Below are positions 24,921-34,650 of a stretch of 64,000 nucleotides of DNA, piece after piece (position 1 is the first letter of the stretch; each line of letters starts with the position of its first letter). The notes under the pieces are model-generated. The model worked only from the letters and a program-made list of their open reading frames with translations, was not told the DNA's origin and searched no databases. The translations under genes were made by a program, and so were the position numbers. This DNA is from Mesorhizobium amorphae (GTDB lineage Bacteria; Pseudomonadota; Alphaproteobacteria; Rhizobiales; Rhizobiaceae), in NCBI RefSeq assembly GCF_014843845.1, contig NZ_JHQS01000036.1:1-64000 (forward strand), written 5' to 3'.

Positions 24921-25910
24921 ATGAAAGCAGCCAATGAAGCTCCGGGGGCCGGCCGATTGAAGATCGGCTTTATCCTGGCTCGTTCCTTCACTCTTTCCGC
25001 GTTCGCTTTGTTCGTCGACACTCTCAGATTGGCGAGCGACGAGATCGACAGGTCTGGCAGGGTTTTGGCTGATTGGCAGGTGCTGGCGAGCACCCGGCAC
25101 CTGATCACCTCGAGTTGTGGTGTGCAGGTCGCTCCGACATCGGATTTCGTGGATCCCAGGGAATTGCACTACATCGTTGTCGTCGGCGGTCTGCTCAACA
25201 ACGAGTTCCCGGTCGACAGCGAGACAGTCAGCTACCTGAAGAGAGCGGCAGCCAGCAAGGTTCCCCTGATCGGGGTTTGCACCGGCACGTTCATCCTCGC
25301 TGAGGCGGGCCTGATGAAATACCATCGGACCTGCGTAAGCTGGCTCCACTATGAGGCTTTCCGCCAGCGCTTCCCGGATCATGACGTCCGGGCGGACCGC
25401 TTGTTTAATCTCGACCAAGCCAGAGGTTCTTGTGCCGGGGGCAGCAGCGCGGCCGACATGGCCGCGTCGATCGTCAGGCGTCACATCAGCAATGAGGCTG
25501 AGAGAAACGCCCTCGAAGTGTTGCAGATCGAGAAGGCGCGCGCGCCCTCGGACATCCAGCCGCGCCGGCCCCCTTTCATCGAGTGCAAAAACCCCCGGCT
25601 CAAGGCGGCGCTGATCATCATGGAGAACCATGTCGACAACAAACTCTCCATACCCAAGTTGGCGGCATCTGTCGGATTGTCCCGGAGGCAGCTCGAGCGC
25701 CTCTTCAGGGAAGAAACAAAGAACTCTCCGGCACTGGTTTACCTAAGGGTGCGTCTTGAGCGGGCGAAGCGTCTCCTGATGCAGACCAAGGCTCCGATGA
25801 TCGAGATCGCCATCGAGGTCGGGTTTGAAAACGCCTCGCATTTCTCGAAGGTCTTCCACAAGACGTTCGGGCAACCGCCAAGCAAGTTCAGGTCAGAGAT
25901 TTCAAACTGA
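24921..25910 (+). CDS. GlxA-type AraC-family regulator with DJ-1/PfpI domain
   Basis: 329 aa. Residues ~14-190 form a DJ-1/PfpI-like (type 1 glutamine amidotransferase-like) sensor domain with Cys120 in GVCTGTF at the nucleophile-elbow position. Residues ~225-325 carry the two AraC helix-turn-helices (LSIPKLAASVGLSRRQLERL and IEIAIEVGFENASHFSKVF). The group includes GbdR and CdhR, which control betaine and carnitine catabolism in Pseudomonas. That fits its place directly after a betaine-type transporter and catabolic operon. It sits 245 bases after the previous stop and could be transcribed separately. Confidence 0.88.
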   Translation: MKAANEAPGAGRLKIGFILARSFTLSAFALFVDTLRLASDEIDRSGRVLADWQVLASTRHLITSSCGVQVAPTSDFVDPRELHYIVVVGGLLNNEFPVDSETVSYLKRAAASKVPLIGVCTGTFILAEAGLMKYHRTCVSWLHYEAFRQRFPDHDVRADRLFNLDQARGSCAGGSSAADMAASIVRRHISNEAERNALEVLQIEKARAPSDIQPRRPPFIECKNPRLKAALIIMENHVDNKLSIPKLAASVGLSRRQLERLFREETKNSPALVYLRVRLERAKRLLMQTKAPMIEIAIEVGFENASHFSKVFHKTFGQPPSKFRSEISN

Positions 25911-25932
25911 CTTGCCGTGGCGGAAACCCAGG

Positions 25933-27552
25933 CTACCGCAACGCGTCTTGCAAGATCATCTCCGCCGCCTTCTCGGCTATCATGATGACCGGCGAATTGG
26001 TGTTGCCGGAGACGATGGTAGGCATGATCGAGGCGTCGGCGATGCGCAAGCCCGCAAGGCCATGGACACGTAAGCGGTCGTCGACCACGGCCATCCTGCC
26101 CTCCCCCATCTTGCAGGTTCCGACCGGGTGAAAGATGGTCGTGGCGATGTCGCCCGCCTTGCGCACCAGATCATCGTGACTGGAGAATTGCGGTCCTGGC
26201 AACATCTCTTCCGGCGAGAAACGTGCAATGGCCTTCGCCTTCATCAGCCGCCGCGCATGCTCGATCGAGGCCACTGCGATGCTGCGGTCGCCCTTCGTCG
26301 ATAGATAATTCGGCCGGATCTTCGCGGGCTGTCGCGGGTCGTCGATTGCCATATGCACGGTGCCCCTGCTCTCGGGGCGCAGATTGCAGACCGAGACGGT
26401 CACGGCCGGGAAACGATGTAGCGGCTCGCCCAGTCGATCGGTGCTGAGTGGCTGCACATGATATTCGAGGTCGGGTGTTGAGAGCCGCGGGTCGGAACGG
26501 GCGAAGATGCCGAGTTGGCTTGGCGCCATGGACAGCGGCCCCCTGCGCCACAGGGCATATTCGGCCCCCATCGCCGCGCGGCTGAAGAGATTGTGGTAGC
26601 GCTGGTTGAGGGTAACGGCGTTCTTGACCTTGAAGACCATGCGTAGCTGCAGATGGTCCTGCAGATTTTCGCCGACACCCGGCATGGCGTGCCGGACCTG
26701 GATGCCAAGCTGCGACAGGAGTTCAACCTGTCCGACGCCGGAGAGTTCCAAGAGCTTCGGCGAATTGATGGCGCCGGCGGCCAGAATGGTTTCGCGGGCG
26801 CTGGCGAAATGCAGCGAGCCACCTTGACGGAAGACGACACCGTTGACGCGGCGGCCGTCGACCTCCAGCCGTTCGGTTTCGGCGCCGGTCAGGATACGAA
26901 GATTGGTGCGGCCCTTTATGCCACGCAGGAAGGCCTTGGAAGCGTTCCAGCGTACTCCCCTCCTCTGGTTGACCTCGAAATAGCCCGAGCCTTCATTTGT
27001 GCCCTGGTTGAAGTCTTCCGTGCGCGGAATTGCGAGCTCTTCGGCAGCATCGCGAAAGGCGTCGAGGATCGGCCAGGACAGCCGTTGCCGCTCGACACGC
27101 CACTCGCCGCCGGCGCCATGCATCGCGCTGGCGCCACCGTGATAATCCTCCGACTTGCGGAAATAGGGCAACACGTCGTCCCAGCCCCATCCGGCATTGC
27201 CGGCCTGCCGCCAGCCATCATAGTCGGCAGCCTGGCCGCGCATATAGATCATGCCGTTGATCGAGGAGCAGCCGCCAAGCACCTTGCCGCGTGGATAGTT
27301 GAGACTGCGTCCGTTCAACCCCAGGTCCGGCTCGGTCTTCATCAGCCAGTCGGTGCGGGGGTTGCCCATGCAATAGAGATAGCCGATCGGGATATCGATC
27401 CAATGATAGCGGTCGCTGCCGCCGGCTTCGAGGAGCAGGACTTTGTTTCGCGGGTCGGCGGAGAGCCGGTTGGCGAGCACGCAGCCCGCCGAACCGGCGC
27501 CGACGACGACATAGTCGAACTCACCGAAATCAGATGGACGAACGACGGTCAC
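25933..27552 (-). CDS. GMC-family FAD oxidoreductase (choline/alcohol dehydrogenase-like)
   Basis: 539 aa from a GTG that overlaps the kinase stop (GTGA). The frame stays open 11 codons further upstream, but no better start is visible. It has the dinucleotide-binding motif VGAGSAGC near residue 20 and GMC signatures, including [18 protein letters not shown] and a C-terminal [19 protein letters not shown], with the catalytic His region at [12 protein letters not shown] enzymes oxidise alcohols, sugars or polyols to carbonyls and pass electrons to quinone or oxygen. As the last gene of the sugar/polyol operon it probably oxidises a hydroxyl of the imported compound; choline is less likely here. 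Confidence 0.88.
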   Translation of the reverse strand: MTVVRPSDFGEFDYVVVGAGSAGCVLANRLSADPRNKVLLLEAGGSDRYHWIDIPIGYLYCMGNPRTDWLMKTEPDLGLNGRSLNYPRGKVLGGCSSINGMIYMRGQAADYDGWRQAGNAGWGWDDVLPYFRKSEDYHGGASAMHGAGGEWRVERQRLSWPILDAFRDAAEELAIPRTEDFNQGTNEGSGYFEVNQRRGVRWNASKAFLRGIKGRTNLRILTGAETERLEVDGRRVNGVVFRQGGSLHFASARETILAAGAINSPKLLELSGVGQVELLSQLGIQVRHAMPGVGENLQDHLQLRMVFKVKNAVTLNQRYHNLFSRAAMGAEYALWRRGPLSMAPSQLGIFARSDPRLSTPDLEYHVQPLSTDRLGEPLHRFPAVTVSVCNLRPESRGTVHMAIDDPRQPAKIRPNYLSTKGDRSIAVASIEHARRLMKAKAIARFSPEEMLPGPQFSSHDDLVRKAGDIATTIFHPVGTCKMGEGRMAVVDDRLRVHGLAGLRIADASIMPTIVSGNTNSPVIMIAEKAAEMILQDALR

Positions 27553-29060
27553 TGGAGAGCCTGTCGGCTGGCGATGCGTTCCCACATCGGGGCCATTGCC
27601 TCGTTGATCTCGCCATAGAGCTGGTAGCGCGCGGCATAGGCTGGGGCAAGCGCAGCGTTCGGCGCATAGCGGCGCGCGGCCGAGGTCATCGCCATGGCAC
27701 CGGCAGCGAAATCCGCGAAGACGCCGACGCCGGTACCTGCTGCAATCGCCGCTCCCAGCGCGCCGGTTTCGCGGCTCTTCGCGACGGTGACCGGCACGCC
27801 AAGCACGTCAGCAAAAATTTGCGCCCAGACGCCGCTGCGTGAACCGCCGCCGGATAACACTGCTTCATCGAACCGCGCGCCCGCCGCATGCAGCGTTTCG
27901 ATATGACGCTTGTGTTCGAAGACAACGCCCTCGAACAGGGCACGCAGAATATGCGCCCGAGTATGCCAGCCAGCCATGCCATAAAAGCCGGCGCGAGCCT
28001 GGCCGTTCTTCTGTGAACCGTAGAGGAAGGGGTGGTAGATCGGGATATCGCCGGTCGGATCTATGGAAGCGACAAGGTCGCTGCACAGTTCGAACGGCGA
28101 CTTTCCTTCCGGTACATGATCGAGGAACTCGCGGACGATCCATTCCAGATTGGCGGCCGAAGTAGCGCTGGATTCAATCGCCAGATAGCGCTGCGGATCG
28201 AAGGTCGACAGCATGAAGATCGACGGCTCGCGGATCGGCTCGTCGGTGATGACCTGATTGATGCTCCAGGTGCCGGCAATGATCGAAGCGGCACCCGTGC
28301 GGGTGACGCCGGACCCGATGGCGCTGGCCACGACGTCGAACAGGCCGGCCACGACGGGAGTGCCGGCGCGCAGGCCGGTGAGCGACGCGACATCGCGCGT
28401 GACATGGCCGGCAATCTCGGCCGATTCCAGGACCGGCGGCAGCAGGTCGGCGCAGTCACCAAGGCCATAGGCCTCGAGCAAGTCCTGCTCGTAGCGCCGT
28501 CCCGGCATCGACAGCAAACCGCAACCGGACATATCGGTGGCATCCGTGGAGCGCGCGCCGGTCAGTCGGTTGACGATAAGATCCTTGCACAAGAATGCCG
28601 TGCCGATGCGGCCGAACAGTTCCGGGTCGAACCGCTTCAGCCAGGCGAGCAAGGTCGGCGACTGCGCGGCCCAGGGTTTTTGCAGGCAATACTTGTAGGT
28701 ACGGTCGCCGACATTACTCTTCGCCCATTCGCCGACCAGGCCGACGGCGCGGGTGTCGAGCGACTGGATGCCGATCAGCGGCGCCCCCGCCCGGTCGAGT
28801 GCATAAAGGCCGTTGCCGTGCCCGGCGCAGCCGATCGCGACGATGTCGCCGGCGTCGATGCCGGCTTCAGCGATGCAGCGGCCGATCACCGTGACGGCGT
28901 TGCGCCACAGTTCACCAAGATCGCGCTCGACATGGCCGGGCTTCGGCATCGACGAATGCCCGTCGAGCGCCGCAAACGCCAGTTCGCGTCCCGTCATGTC
29001 GAAGATGATGGCCTTGATGACCGTATTGCCCGCATCAAGGCCCAGAATGTAACCGCTCAT
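27549..29060 (-). CDS. FGGY-family carbohydrate kinase
   Basis: 503 aa, usual family length. The N-terminal phosphate loop [16 protein letters not shown] and C-terminal [19 protein letters not shown] match FGGY sugar/polyol kinases. It would phosphorylate the imported or reduced/oxidised substrate at ATP cost. Its start follows the aldolase stop by 21 bases and its stop overlaps the GMC gene. The combination of kinase, aldolase, SorC regulator and RbsABC importer resembles the lsr (autoinducer-2) layout, but the GlpD-like and alcohol-oxidising enzymes argue for a polyol. The substrate is unknown. Confidence 0.9.
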   Translation of the reverse strand: MSGYILGLDAGNTVIKAIIFDMTGRELAFAALDGHSSMPKPGHVERDLGELWRNAVTVIGRCIAEAGIDAGDIVAIGCAGHGNGLYALDRAGAPLIGIQSLDTRAVGLVGEWAKSNVGDRTYKYCLQKPWAAQSPTLLAWLKRFDPELFGRIGTAFLCKDLIVNRLTGARSTDATDMSGCGLLSMPGRRYEQDLLEAYGLGDCADLLPPVLESAEIAGHVTRDVASLTGLRAGTPVVAGLFDVVASAIGSGVTRTGAASIIAGTWSINQVITDEPIREPSIFMLSTFDPQRYLAIESSATSAANLEWIVREFLDHVPEGKSPFELCSDLVASIDPTGDIPIYHPFLYGSQKNGQARAGFYGMAGWHTRAHILRALFEGVVFEHKRHIETLHAAGARFDEAVLSGGGSRSGVWAQIFADVLGVPVTVAKSRETGALGAAIAAGTGVGVFADFAAGAMAMTSAARRYAPNAALAPAYAARYQLYGEINEAMAPMWERIASRQALQ

Positions 29061-29081
29061 CGGCTTCTCCCGCAGTCGGCC

Positions 29082-29924
29082 TTACGCCTGGTTGTACAGA
29101 TCCCAGGCGGTGGCGCCATCAGCGCCGTCGTGAATGATCGCCATCAGGCCCCGCACGACGGCGCTCGGATTGGCGTGCTGATAGATGTTGCGGCCATAGA
29201 CCATACCCAGTGCGCCTTGCGCCATCAGCGCCGCCGATTTGTCGAACACGGCGTGCAGATCCTCCTTGCCGCCGCCGCGTACCAGCACCGGGCAGCGCGC
29301 CGCCTCGACCACGCGGTGGAAGTCGTTGGCGTCGGTCGTCGGGTCTGCCTTGATGACATCGGCCCCCATCTCGCGCGCCAGCCGCGTCAGCGTGACGATC
29401 TTCCCGGCATCGCCGTCGACCATGTAGCCACCATGCTCGGCGACCGGCAGCATGGCCAGGGGTTCGATCATCAGCGGCATGCCGTACTTTTCGCAGTCGG
29501 CGCGTACGCGGGCGATGTTCTGAACGCATTGGCGGAAGAGGTCCGGTTCGTCGGGCAGCATGAACAGATTCACGACCACGCAAGCGGCATCCATTTCGAT
29601 GGCGCCGATCAGCGGTTCGACCTCGTTTTGCAGCACCGCCCACATCGCCCGGTGGCGCACCTTGTTGTACGGGTTGCCCATGTCGATGCGCATCACCAGT
29701 GCCGGCTTGTCCTTGCCGGGCAGGTTTTGCAGCAGGTCGGCCTGGCCGTAGTTCATCTGGATAGCATCCGGCCCGGCCTTCGCCAGTTTTTCGACCACGC
29801 CGGCCATGTCTTCCAACCCAACAAGGAAGCTCGGCTCGTTGCAGACCCCATGATCGATGGCAACGTCGAGGCAGCGTCCGTTGCCGAACAGCCGGTTCAT
29901 GCGGACTTTCTTGTTCACGCGCAT
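29082..29924 (-). CDS. DeoC/FbaB/LsrF-type class I aldolase
   Basis: 280 aa. The ATG at 29924 has AAGGAG upstream and overlaps the preceding stop by 10 bases. It is a TIM-barrel aldolase of the DeoC/LacD/FbaB family: an early acidic DVAIDHG, a Schiff-base Lys in ADVIKADPT, and a phosphate-binding tail (VRGGGK, MVYGRNIYQ) as in LsrF and FbaB. It would cleave or rearrange a ketose phosphate formed by the kinase and the GlpD-like dehydrogenase. The phosphate motif favours a phosphorylated substrate. Confidence 0.87.
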   Translation of the reverse strand: MRVNKKVRMNRLFGNGRCLDVAIDHGVCNEPSFLVGLEDMAGVVEKLAKAGPDAIQMNYGQADLLQNLPGKDKPALVMRIDMGNPYNKVRHRAMWAVLQNEVEPLIGAIEMDAACVVVNLFMLPDEPDLFRQCVQNIARVRADCEKYGMPLMIEPLAMLPVAEHGGYMVDGDAGKIVTLTRLAREMGADVIKADPTTDANDFHRVVEAARCPVLVRGGGKEDLHAVFDKSAALMAQGALGMVYGRNIYQHANPSAVVRGLMAIIHDGADGATAWDLYNQA

Positions 29925-31633
29925 ATTGCGCTCCTTTTGTTGTTTTCGCCGGGAAGGTTCGGCAGAAGGACGCCGTGCTGGTGCTCCAGCAGCGACAGAA
30001 AGGCGGTCCGTTCGGTATCGGCCTGAGCCATGCTCCAGCCCTTGCAGATGGCCAGGATTGAAAGCACGGCATCGACCAGTTGGCGTGTCAGGTCGCCTGC
30101 TATGGCTATGGTGGTACGACGCAGGAAGATGTCAGCCAGCGACTCGACGTGCTCACGCTCAATGATCAGCCGGATTTCACCGGTGGAATAATCCGTGCCA
30201 GGCAACATCGGGTCCGGCACGACCGAAATTGCCGCCGCGATTCCGCCCGCCGACGTGCCGTAGCGTTCCAGAAGAGTTTGCGCGCGCGGCATCGGCAATC
30301 CGTGTTCCGCCGCCAGCCTGGCACACCAGTCGGCGGGATCGGAAGGAAAATCGCGGCCACCGCCGATGGCGAGATCCTCGGTACCGACCGTGCGTACCAG
30401 CCCCGACCGCTCCAGCGCCATGTCGGCTGCCAGCGCGCCAAACGAGCGAAACGTCGTCCACTTGCCGCCGATCATGCACAGCGTCGCCGGCAAATTGCCA
30501 ACCGGCTCGACGAATTCGCAGAAATGGTCGCGCGGGATGCGGCCCGTGAAACTGTGCTTGCTGGCTGGCAACGGCCTGACGCCCGAGAAGCGGAAGACGA
30601 TCTCATGCTTGGCGATTTTGATCGATGGGAAGACAAAGGCCAGCGACTGCAGGATGTACTGGAGTTCGTCGTCCTCGCAGCGCACGGTGTCAGGATCGTC
30701 GACGCGGATTTCGGTCGAGCCGATCAGAACCTTGCCGAGATAGGGAAACAGGACGCAGATGCGTCCATCCTCGTTCTCGTAATAGACCATGTTCGCACCA
30801 AGCGCGTCCTGGAGCTCCTGGTTGTCGACGATCAGGTGCGAGCCTTTGGTGCCGCCCATCATGCGCGGTGCTGGCGCGCCGATCGCCTTGTTCGTCAGGT
30901 CGATCCAGCCGCCGGTGGCGTTGATGACGAGGCGCGGGCGCAGCGACAGGGTCTCCCCCGAAACGGTATCGGTCAGCGCGAGGCCGTCTTGGTCGGAGCC
31001 GATTCGCGCATAGTTGAGCGCACGCGCGGCGCGTGAAGCCGCCATCGCGTCGTTCAGCATTTCAAGGCCAAGCCGCTCGGGTCGACTCACCCAGGCGTCG
31101 TAATAGGTCGCCGAACTACGGGTCGCCGGATTGATGGCCGGCCACGTCTTCAGCGTTTCCTTGCGCCCTCGGAAGCGATGGGTCGGCATCAGCCGGCGCG
31201 ATGCCGTGAAGACGTCATAGAGCGTCAGCCCGGCCTTGATGACGAGTGCGCCGCGCCGGCTCGGCCGCCGGGTGAGGCCGAGGAAACGGACGGCGCCATT
31301 GGCGATGCCGGAGAAGATGTCGAAGATCGGCACCGTCGTCGGCAGCGGCGCGACGTAGTGCGGCGCATTCCGCAAGAGCCGGTCGCGTTCCCGCAGCGAT
31401 TCCTTGACCAGCTTGAACTCGCCATTCTCCAGATAGCGCAGGCCGCCATGCACCATGCGCGAAAGCGCTGCGCTGGCGCCGCTGCAATAATCGCCCTTCT
31501 CGGCGAGCAGCACGTCGACGCCCTGCAGGGCAAGCTCGCGAAAGACGCTGATGCCGTTGATGCCGCCGCCGATAATCAGCACGGCAATGTCGGGCCGCTC
31601 TCGCAGCGCGGCGAGTGTTTCGGTGCGCTTCAT
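29915..31633 (-). CDS. GlpD-like FAD-dependent polyol-phosphate dehydrogenase
   Basis: 572 aa, longer than typical GlpD (~500). It has an N-terminal FAD motif (LIIGGGINGISVFREL), the SGASAALSRMVHGGLRYLE region of glycerol-3-phosphate dehydrogenases, and a C-terminal DAO_C-like helical domain (~430-560). It is membrane-associated by family. Rhizobial erythritol loci use a similar enzyme (EryB) to oxidise a tetritol phosphate. Here it sits between an aldo-keto reductase and an aldolase, so it probably oxidises a polyol phosphate to a ketose phosphate that the aldolase then splits. Confidence 0.87.
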   Translation of the reverse strand: MKRTETLAALRERPDIAVLIIGGGINGISVFRELALQGVDVLLAEKGDYCSGASAALSRMVHGGLRYLENGEFKLVKESLRERDRLLRNAPHYVAPLPTTVPIFDIFSGIANGAVRFLGLTRRPSRRGALVIKAGLTLYDVFTASRRLMPTHRFRGRKETLKTWPAINPATRSSATYYDAWVSRPERLGLEMLNDAMAASRAARALNYARIGSDQDGLALTDTVSGETLSLRPRLVINATGGWIDLTNKAIGAPAPRMMGGTKGSHLIVDNQELQDALGANMVYYENEDGRICVLFPYLGKVLIGSTEIRVDDPDTVRCEDDELQYILQSLAFVFPSIKIAKHEIVFRFSGVRPLPASKHSFTGRIPRDHFCEFVEPVGNLPATLCMIGGKWTTFRSFGALAADMALERSGLVRTVGTEDLAIGGGRDFPSDPADWCARLAAEHGLPMPRAQTLLERYGTSAGGIAAAISVVPDPMLPGTDYSTGEIRLIIEREHVESLADIFLRRTTIAIAGDLTRQLVDAVLSILAICKGWSMAQADTERTAFLSLLEHQHGVLLPNLPGENNKRSAICA

Positions 31634-31653
31634 TGCGGAAATGCCTCGTTTGC

Positions 31654-32649
31654 TCAGGCAGCCATCTGGGAGAGATGCATGGCTATCGCTGTGTCGATGG
31701 CGGTCAGTTCATCGCGGCTGAGCCTGATCTCGCCGGCGCGCGCATTGTCGAGCGCCTGATCGGCGTTGCGGGCGCCGCATAGCGCAAAGGTGATGCCTGG
31801 CTGCGCCAGCGTCCAGGCAATCACGATCTGCGCCATCGAGGCTTCGTGCCGTTCGGCGATCGGGCGGATGGCCTGCTTGAGCGCCGCCACCTTCTGCCGG
31901 TTCCCGGCCGAGAAGCGCGGATTGTCCTTGCGCTGGTCGTCGCCGGTGAAGCTGCGCCCCGGATCGACCGACCCGGTGAGCAGGCCGAGCGCCAGAGAGG
32001 AGTAGCTCAGTGTCGCCACATCGTGCCTGCGCGTGATCGGCAACAGCGTGCCTTCGATCTCACGGTCGATCATCGAATAGCGTTCCTGGATGGCGTCAAG
32101 TTGCCCGGCGGCGACATAGTGCTCAAGGTCCCTGGTGCTGACATTGCTTGCGCCGATCGCCCTGATCTTGCCGGACGCCTTCAGCTTCTCCAATGCCGCA
32201 ACCGTCTCGTCGATCGGCGTGGTCGGGTCCTGCCAGTGGGTGATGTAGAGGTCGATGTAGTCGGTGCCGAGCCGCTTCAGGCTGTGCTCCACCTCATAGG
32301 CGATGCCGTCGGCGCCGAGATAGCGGTGCACCGGCTTGTCGTCCTGGTCGAAGAAATGGTTGCCCTTGCCGGAATGCCAGTTCAGCCCGCATTTGGTGGC
32401 GATCACCACCTTGTCGCGCTTGCCCTTGATCGCCTTGCCAACGATTTCCTCGCTGCGACCGAGGCCATAGGCAGGCGCGGTGTCGATCAGGCTGACGCCG
32501 GCGTCGATGGAGGCTTCGATGGCGCGGATCGAGGCTTGCTCGTCAGTGCCGCCCCACATCCAGCCGCCGATCGCCCAGGTGCCGAGACCTACGGCGGATG
32601 CCTGGATGCTGGACGCGCCGATCGCACGCAGGATTTGTTCTGAACTCAT
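31654..32649 (-). CDS. Aldo-keto reductase
   Basis: 331 aa TIM-barrel NAD(P)H oxidoreductase. The catalytic tetrad is visible: Asp and Tyr in DTAPAYGLGRSEE, Lys in VVIATKCG and His in YITHWQD. Its ATG overlaps the regulator stop (ATGA). It may interconvert an aldose and a polyol in the pathway, or process a related aldehyde. Specificity is not readable. Confidence 0.9.
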   Translation of the reverse strand: MSSEQILRAIGASSIQASAVGLGTWAIGGWMWGGTDEQASIRAIEASIDAGVSLIDTAPAYGLGRSEEIVGKAIKGKRDKVVIATKCGLNWHSGKGNHFFDQDDKPVHRYLGADGIAYEVEHSLKRLGTDYIDLYITHWQDPTTPIDETVAALEKLKASGKIRAIGASNVSTRDLEHYVAAGQLDAIQERYSMIDREIEGTLLPITRRHDVATLSYSSLALGLLTGSVDPGRSFTGDDQRKDNPRFSAGNRQKVAALKQAIRPIAERHEASMAQIVIAWTLAQPGITFALCGARNADQALDNARAGEIRLSRDELTAIDTAIAMHLSQMAA

Positions 32650-33626
32650 GCTGCCTCTCTTTCGGCAAGGTCGAGAATGCCAAGGCCGGTGGCCTCGTCG
32701 GTTACGATGATGTCGAGATGATTGCCGCGCATGGCGCTGAGGATCGGCGCGATCTTGCTCGGCCCGCTGGCGACGCCGATGGAGCGCGGAATGGTGGCGA
32801 ATTCGTCAAGGGTGAGCGACACCAGCGAGCGGTTGAGCGAATAGTCGCTGAGCTTTCCGTTTCGGTCGATCAGGTGTGCCAGCAATTCGCCGGATGCGCC
32901 CGAACGTTCGATAGCCTGGCGGTCGGCGCTGGAGGAGGGATGCAGGTCGTAGTAGCTGGAATCGTCGGTCAGGATAGAACCGACGCCGACCACGGCGACA
33001 TCGGCCTCGCGCGCCCGGCGAAACACGTCCGCCACCGCGCGCACGCCCATCAGCATCTCTCGCTGTTCCGGCGTGTCGGCAAACAGCGGCGCATGGATCT
33101 GGTAGGCGCGGCCGCCCAGTCTGTCGGCCATCAGCGAGGCGACGTGATTGACGTCGGTGTAGTGTTTGCCCTGCACGAGCCCGGTCGCCGGAATGACTTC
33201 GACATCATAGCCGCGGCCGGGCTTCAGCCCGGCGACCAGCGCGCTGACGCCTTTGCCGCCGGTAATCGAGATGGTGTCGCCGTCCTTGATCGTTTCGAGC
33301 AGGAGGTTGGCCGCCGCCTCGCCGACTCGCAGCAAGGCCGTCTGCGGGTTTTCCGAGACCGTCGGCACCACGACCGCACGCTCGATGCCGCCGAGCCTCA
33401 CCAGCCGCGCTTCGAGATCGACCAGATGGTCGATCGGCGACTTGATCTTGATCTCGACCAGGCCGAGCTGGTGGCCGCGCTTGATCAAACGGTTGACGGT
33501 GGCGTGCGAGATGCCGAGTTCCCTAGCGATCTCGGCCTGCGTCTTGCCCTCCATGTAGTGGAGGACAAGCGCCTGATGCATCTGGCGGACGGTCGAGATG
33601 TCGTCGCGTGTGTTTGGGGGTGCCAT
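32646..33626 (-). CDS. SorC/DeoR-type sugar-binding regulator
   Basis: 326 aa. The N-terminal helix-turn-helix (TQAEIARELGISHATVNRLI, ~30-50) is followed by a large SorC-type sugar-phosphate-binding domain (~60-315) with the GVGSILTDDSSYYDL and VASGPSKIAPI segments. Relatives include EryD, LsrR and SorC, which respond to phosphorylated sugars. It lies in the middle of the operon it probably controls, presumably through the 29-bp palindrome upstream of the binding-protein gene. Confidence 0.9.
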   Translation of the reverse strand: MAPPNTRDDISTVRQMHQALVLHYMEGKTQAEIARELGISHATVNRLIKRGHQLGLVEIKIKSPIDHLVDLEARLVRLGGIERAVVVPTVSENPQTALLRVGEAAANLLLETIKDGDTISITGGKGVSALVAGLKPGRGYDVEVIPATGLVQGKHYTDVNHVASLMADRLGGRAYQIHAPLFADTPEQREMLMGVRAVADVFRRAREADVAVVGVGSILTDDSSYYDLHPSSSADRQAIERSGASGELLAHLIDRNGKLSDYSLNRSLVSLTLDEFATIPRSIGVASGPSKIAPILSAMRGNHLDIIVTDEATGLGILDLAEREAA

Positions 33627-33647
33627 GATCGCTCTATCGTCTCGAAC

Positions 33648-34634
33648 TCAGGACTTCTTGCGGTGCAGGAAGTGGTCGGCCGACACCGCAGCCAGGAGGA
33701 TGCAGCCTTTGATCATGTCCTGCCAATAGACGGAGATGTCGAGCAGAATCAGCGAACTGGTGACCACCGACAACAGCGCCATGCCGAGTATGGCGCCGAA
33801 GATCGTGCCCGAGCCGCCCTTGAGCGAGGCGCCGCCGATGACGGCCGCCGCGATCACGTTGAGCTCCATGCCGGCGCCGAAGGTCGGCGTGGCGGCGCCG
33901 AAGCGCGCCATGTAGATCACACCCGCAAAACCGGAGAGCGTCGCGCACAGCACCGTCACCCAAAACTTCACCTGGTTGGTCTTGATGCCGGAGAACTGCG
34001 CCGCCTTCTCGTTCGAGCCGGTGTAGAACACCTTGCGGAAGGCGGTGGCGCGCCGGAGCAGGAAATCGAAGATCGCCACCACGACCACGAAGATGATGAT
34101 GACATAAGGCACGCCCTGGAGGTTGCCCTGGCCGATCGCCTTGAATTCCGGCGGCAGCGTGAACAACGACAGTGGCGTACCCTTGGTGATGACCAGGCAC
34201 AGGCCACGCACGATCACCATCGCCGCCAGCGAGGTGATGAAATGGTTCAGCCCCACGACCGTCACGAAGAAACCCATCACCGCGCCGATCAGCGCACTTA
34301 CTGCGATGCCGATCAGGCTCGCAGTCCAGGGATCCAGCCCGGCCAGGAACAGCGCCCCCGAAACCACCATCGAGAAGCAGACGACCGAGCCTACCGACAG
34401 GTCGATGCCGCCGACGATCAGCAGGATGGTCATGCCGACGACGACAATGCCCTCGATCGAGAAGCTCATCAGCATGGCGCGGAAGTTGCCCCAGGTGAGG
34501 AAATGCGGCGAGGCGAGGCTCATGGCGATGCAGAGCGCCAGGATGATGACGATCAGGCCGGCTTCGCGCATCGAGGCGAACCGAGCGAAGCTGGCACGGC
34601 GGCTGGCATCCGCCACCTTGATCTCGGCATGCAT
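33648..34634 (-). CDS. RbsC-type ABC sugar permease
   Basis: 328 aa from the ATG at 34634 (GGGAG upstream); the frame reads further upstream only as shadow of the ATPase gene. About eight to ten membrane helices are visible (for example LIVIILALCIAMSLA and VVGMTILLIVGGIDLSVGSVV), with the GGIDLSVGS signature of CUT2 permeases. It forms the channel for the RbsA-type ATPase; a single gene implies a homodimer. It carries only one permease gene, unlike lsr systems, which have two (LsrC/LsrD). Confidence 0.9.
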   Translation of the reverse strand: MHAEIKVADASRRASFARFASMREAGLIVIILALCIAMSLASPHFLTWGNFRAMLMSFSIEGIVVVGMTILLIVGGIDLSVGSVVCFSMVVSGALFLAGLDPWTASLIGIAVSALIGAVMGFFVTVVGLNHFITSLAAMVIVRGLCLVITKGTPLSLFTLPPEFKAIGQGNLQGVPYVIIIFVVVVAIFDFLLRRATAFRKVFYTGSNEKAAQFSGIKTNQVKFWVTVLCATLSGFAGVIYMARFGAATPTFGAGMELNVIAAAVIGGASLKGGSGTIFGAILGMALLSVVTSSLILLDISVYWQDMIKGCILLAAVSADHFLHRKKS

Positions 34635-34650
34635 CGTGGTTTCTCCCGCG

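Noticed and set aside
28032-30026. Long plus-strand frame opposite the kinase and aldolase genes
   Set aside because: It spans two clearly recognised minus-strand enzymes and has no recognisable protein content.
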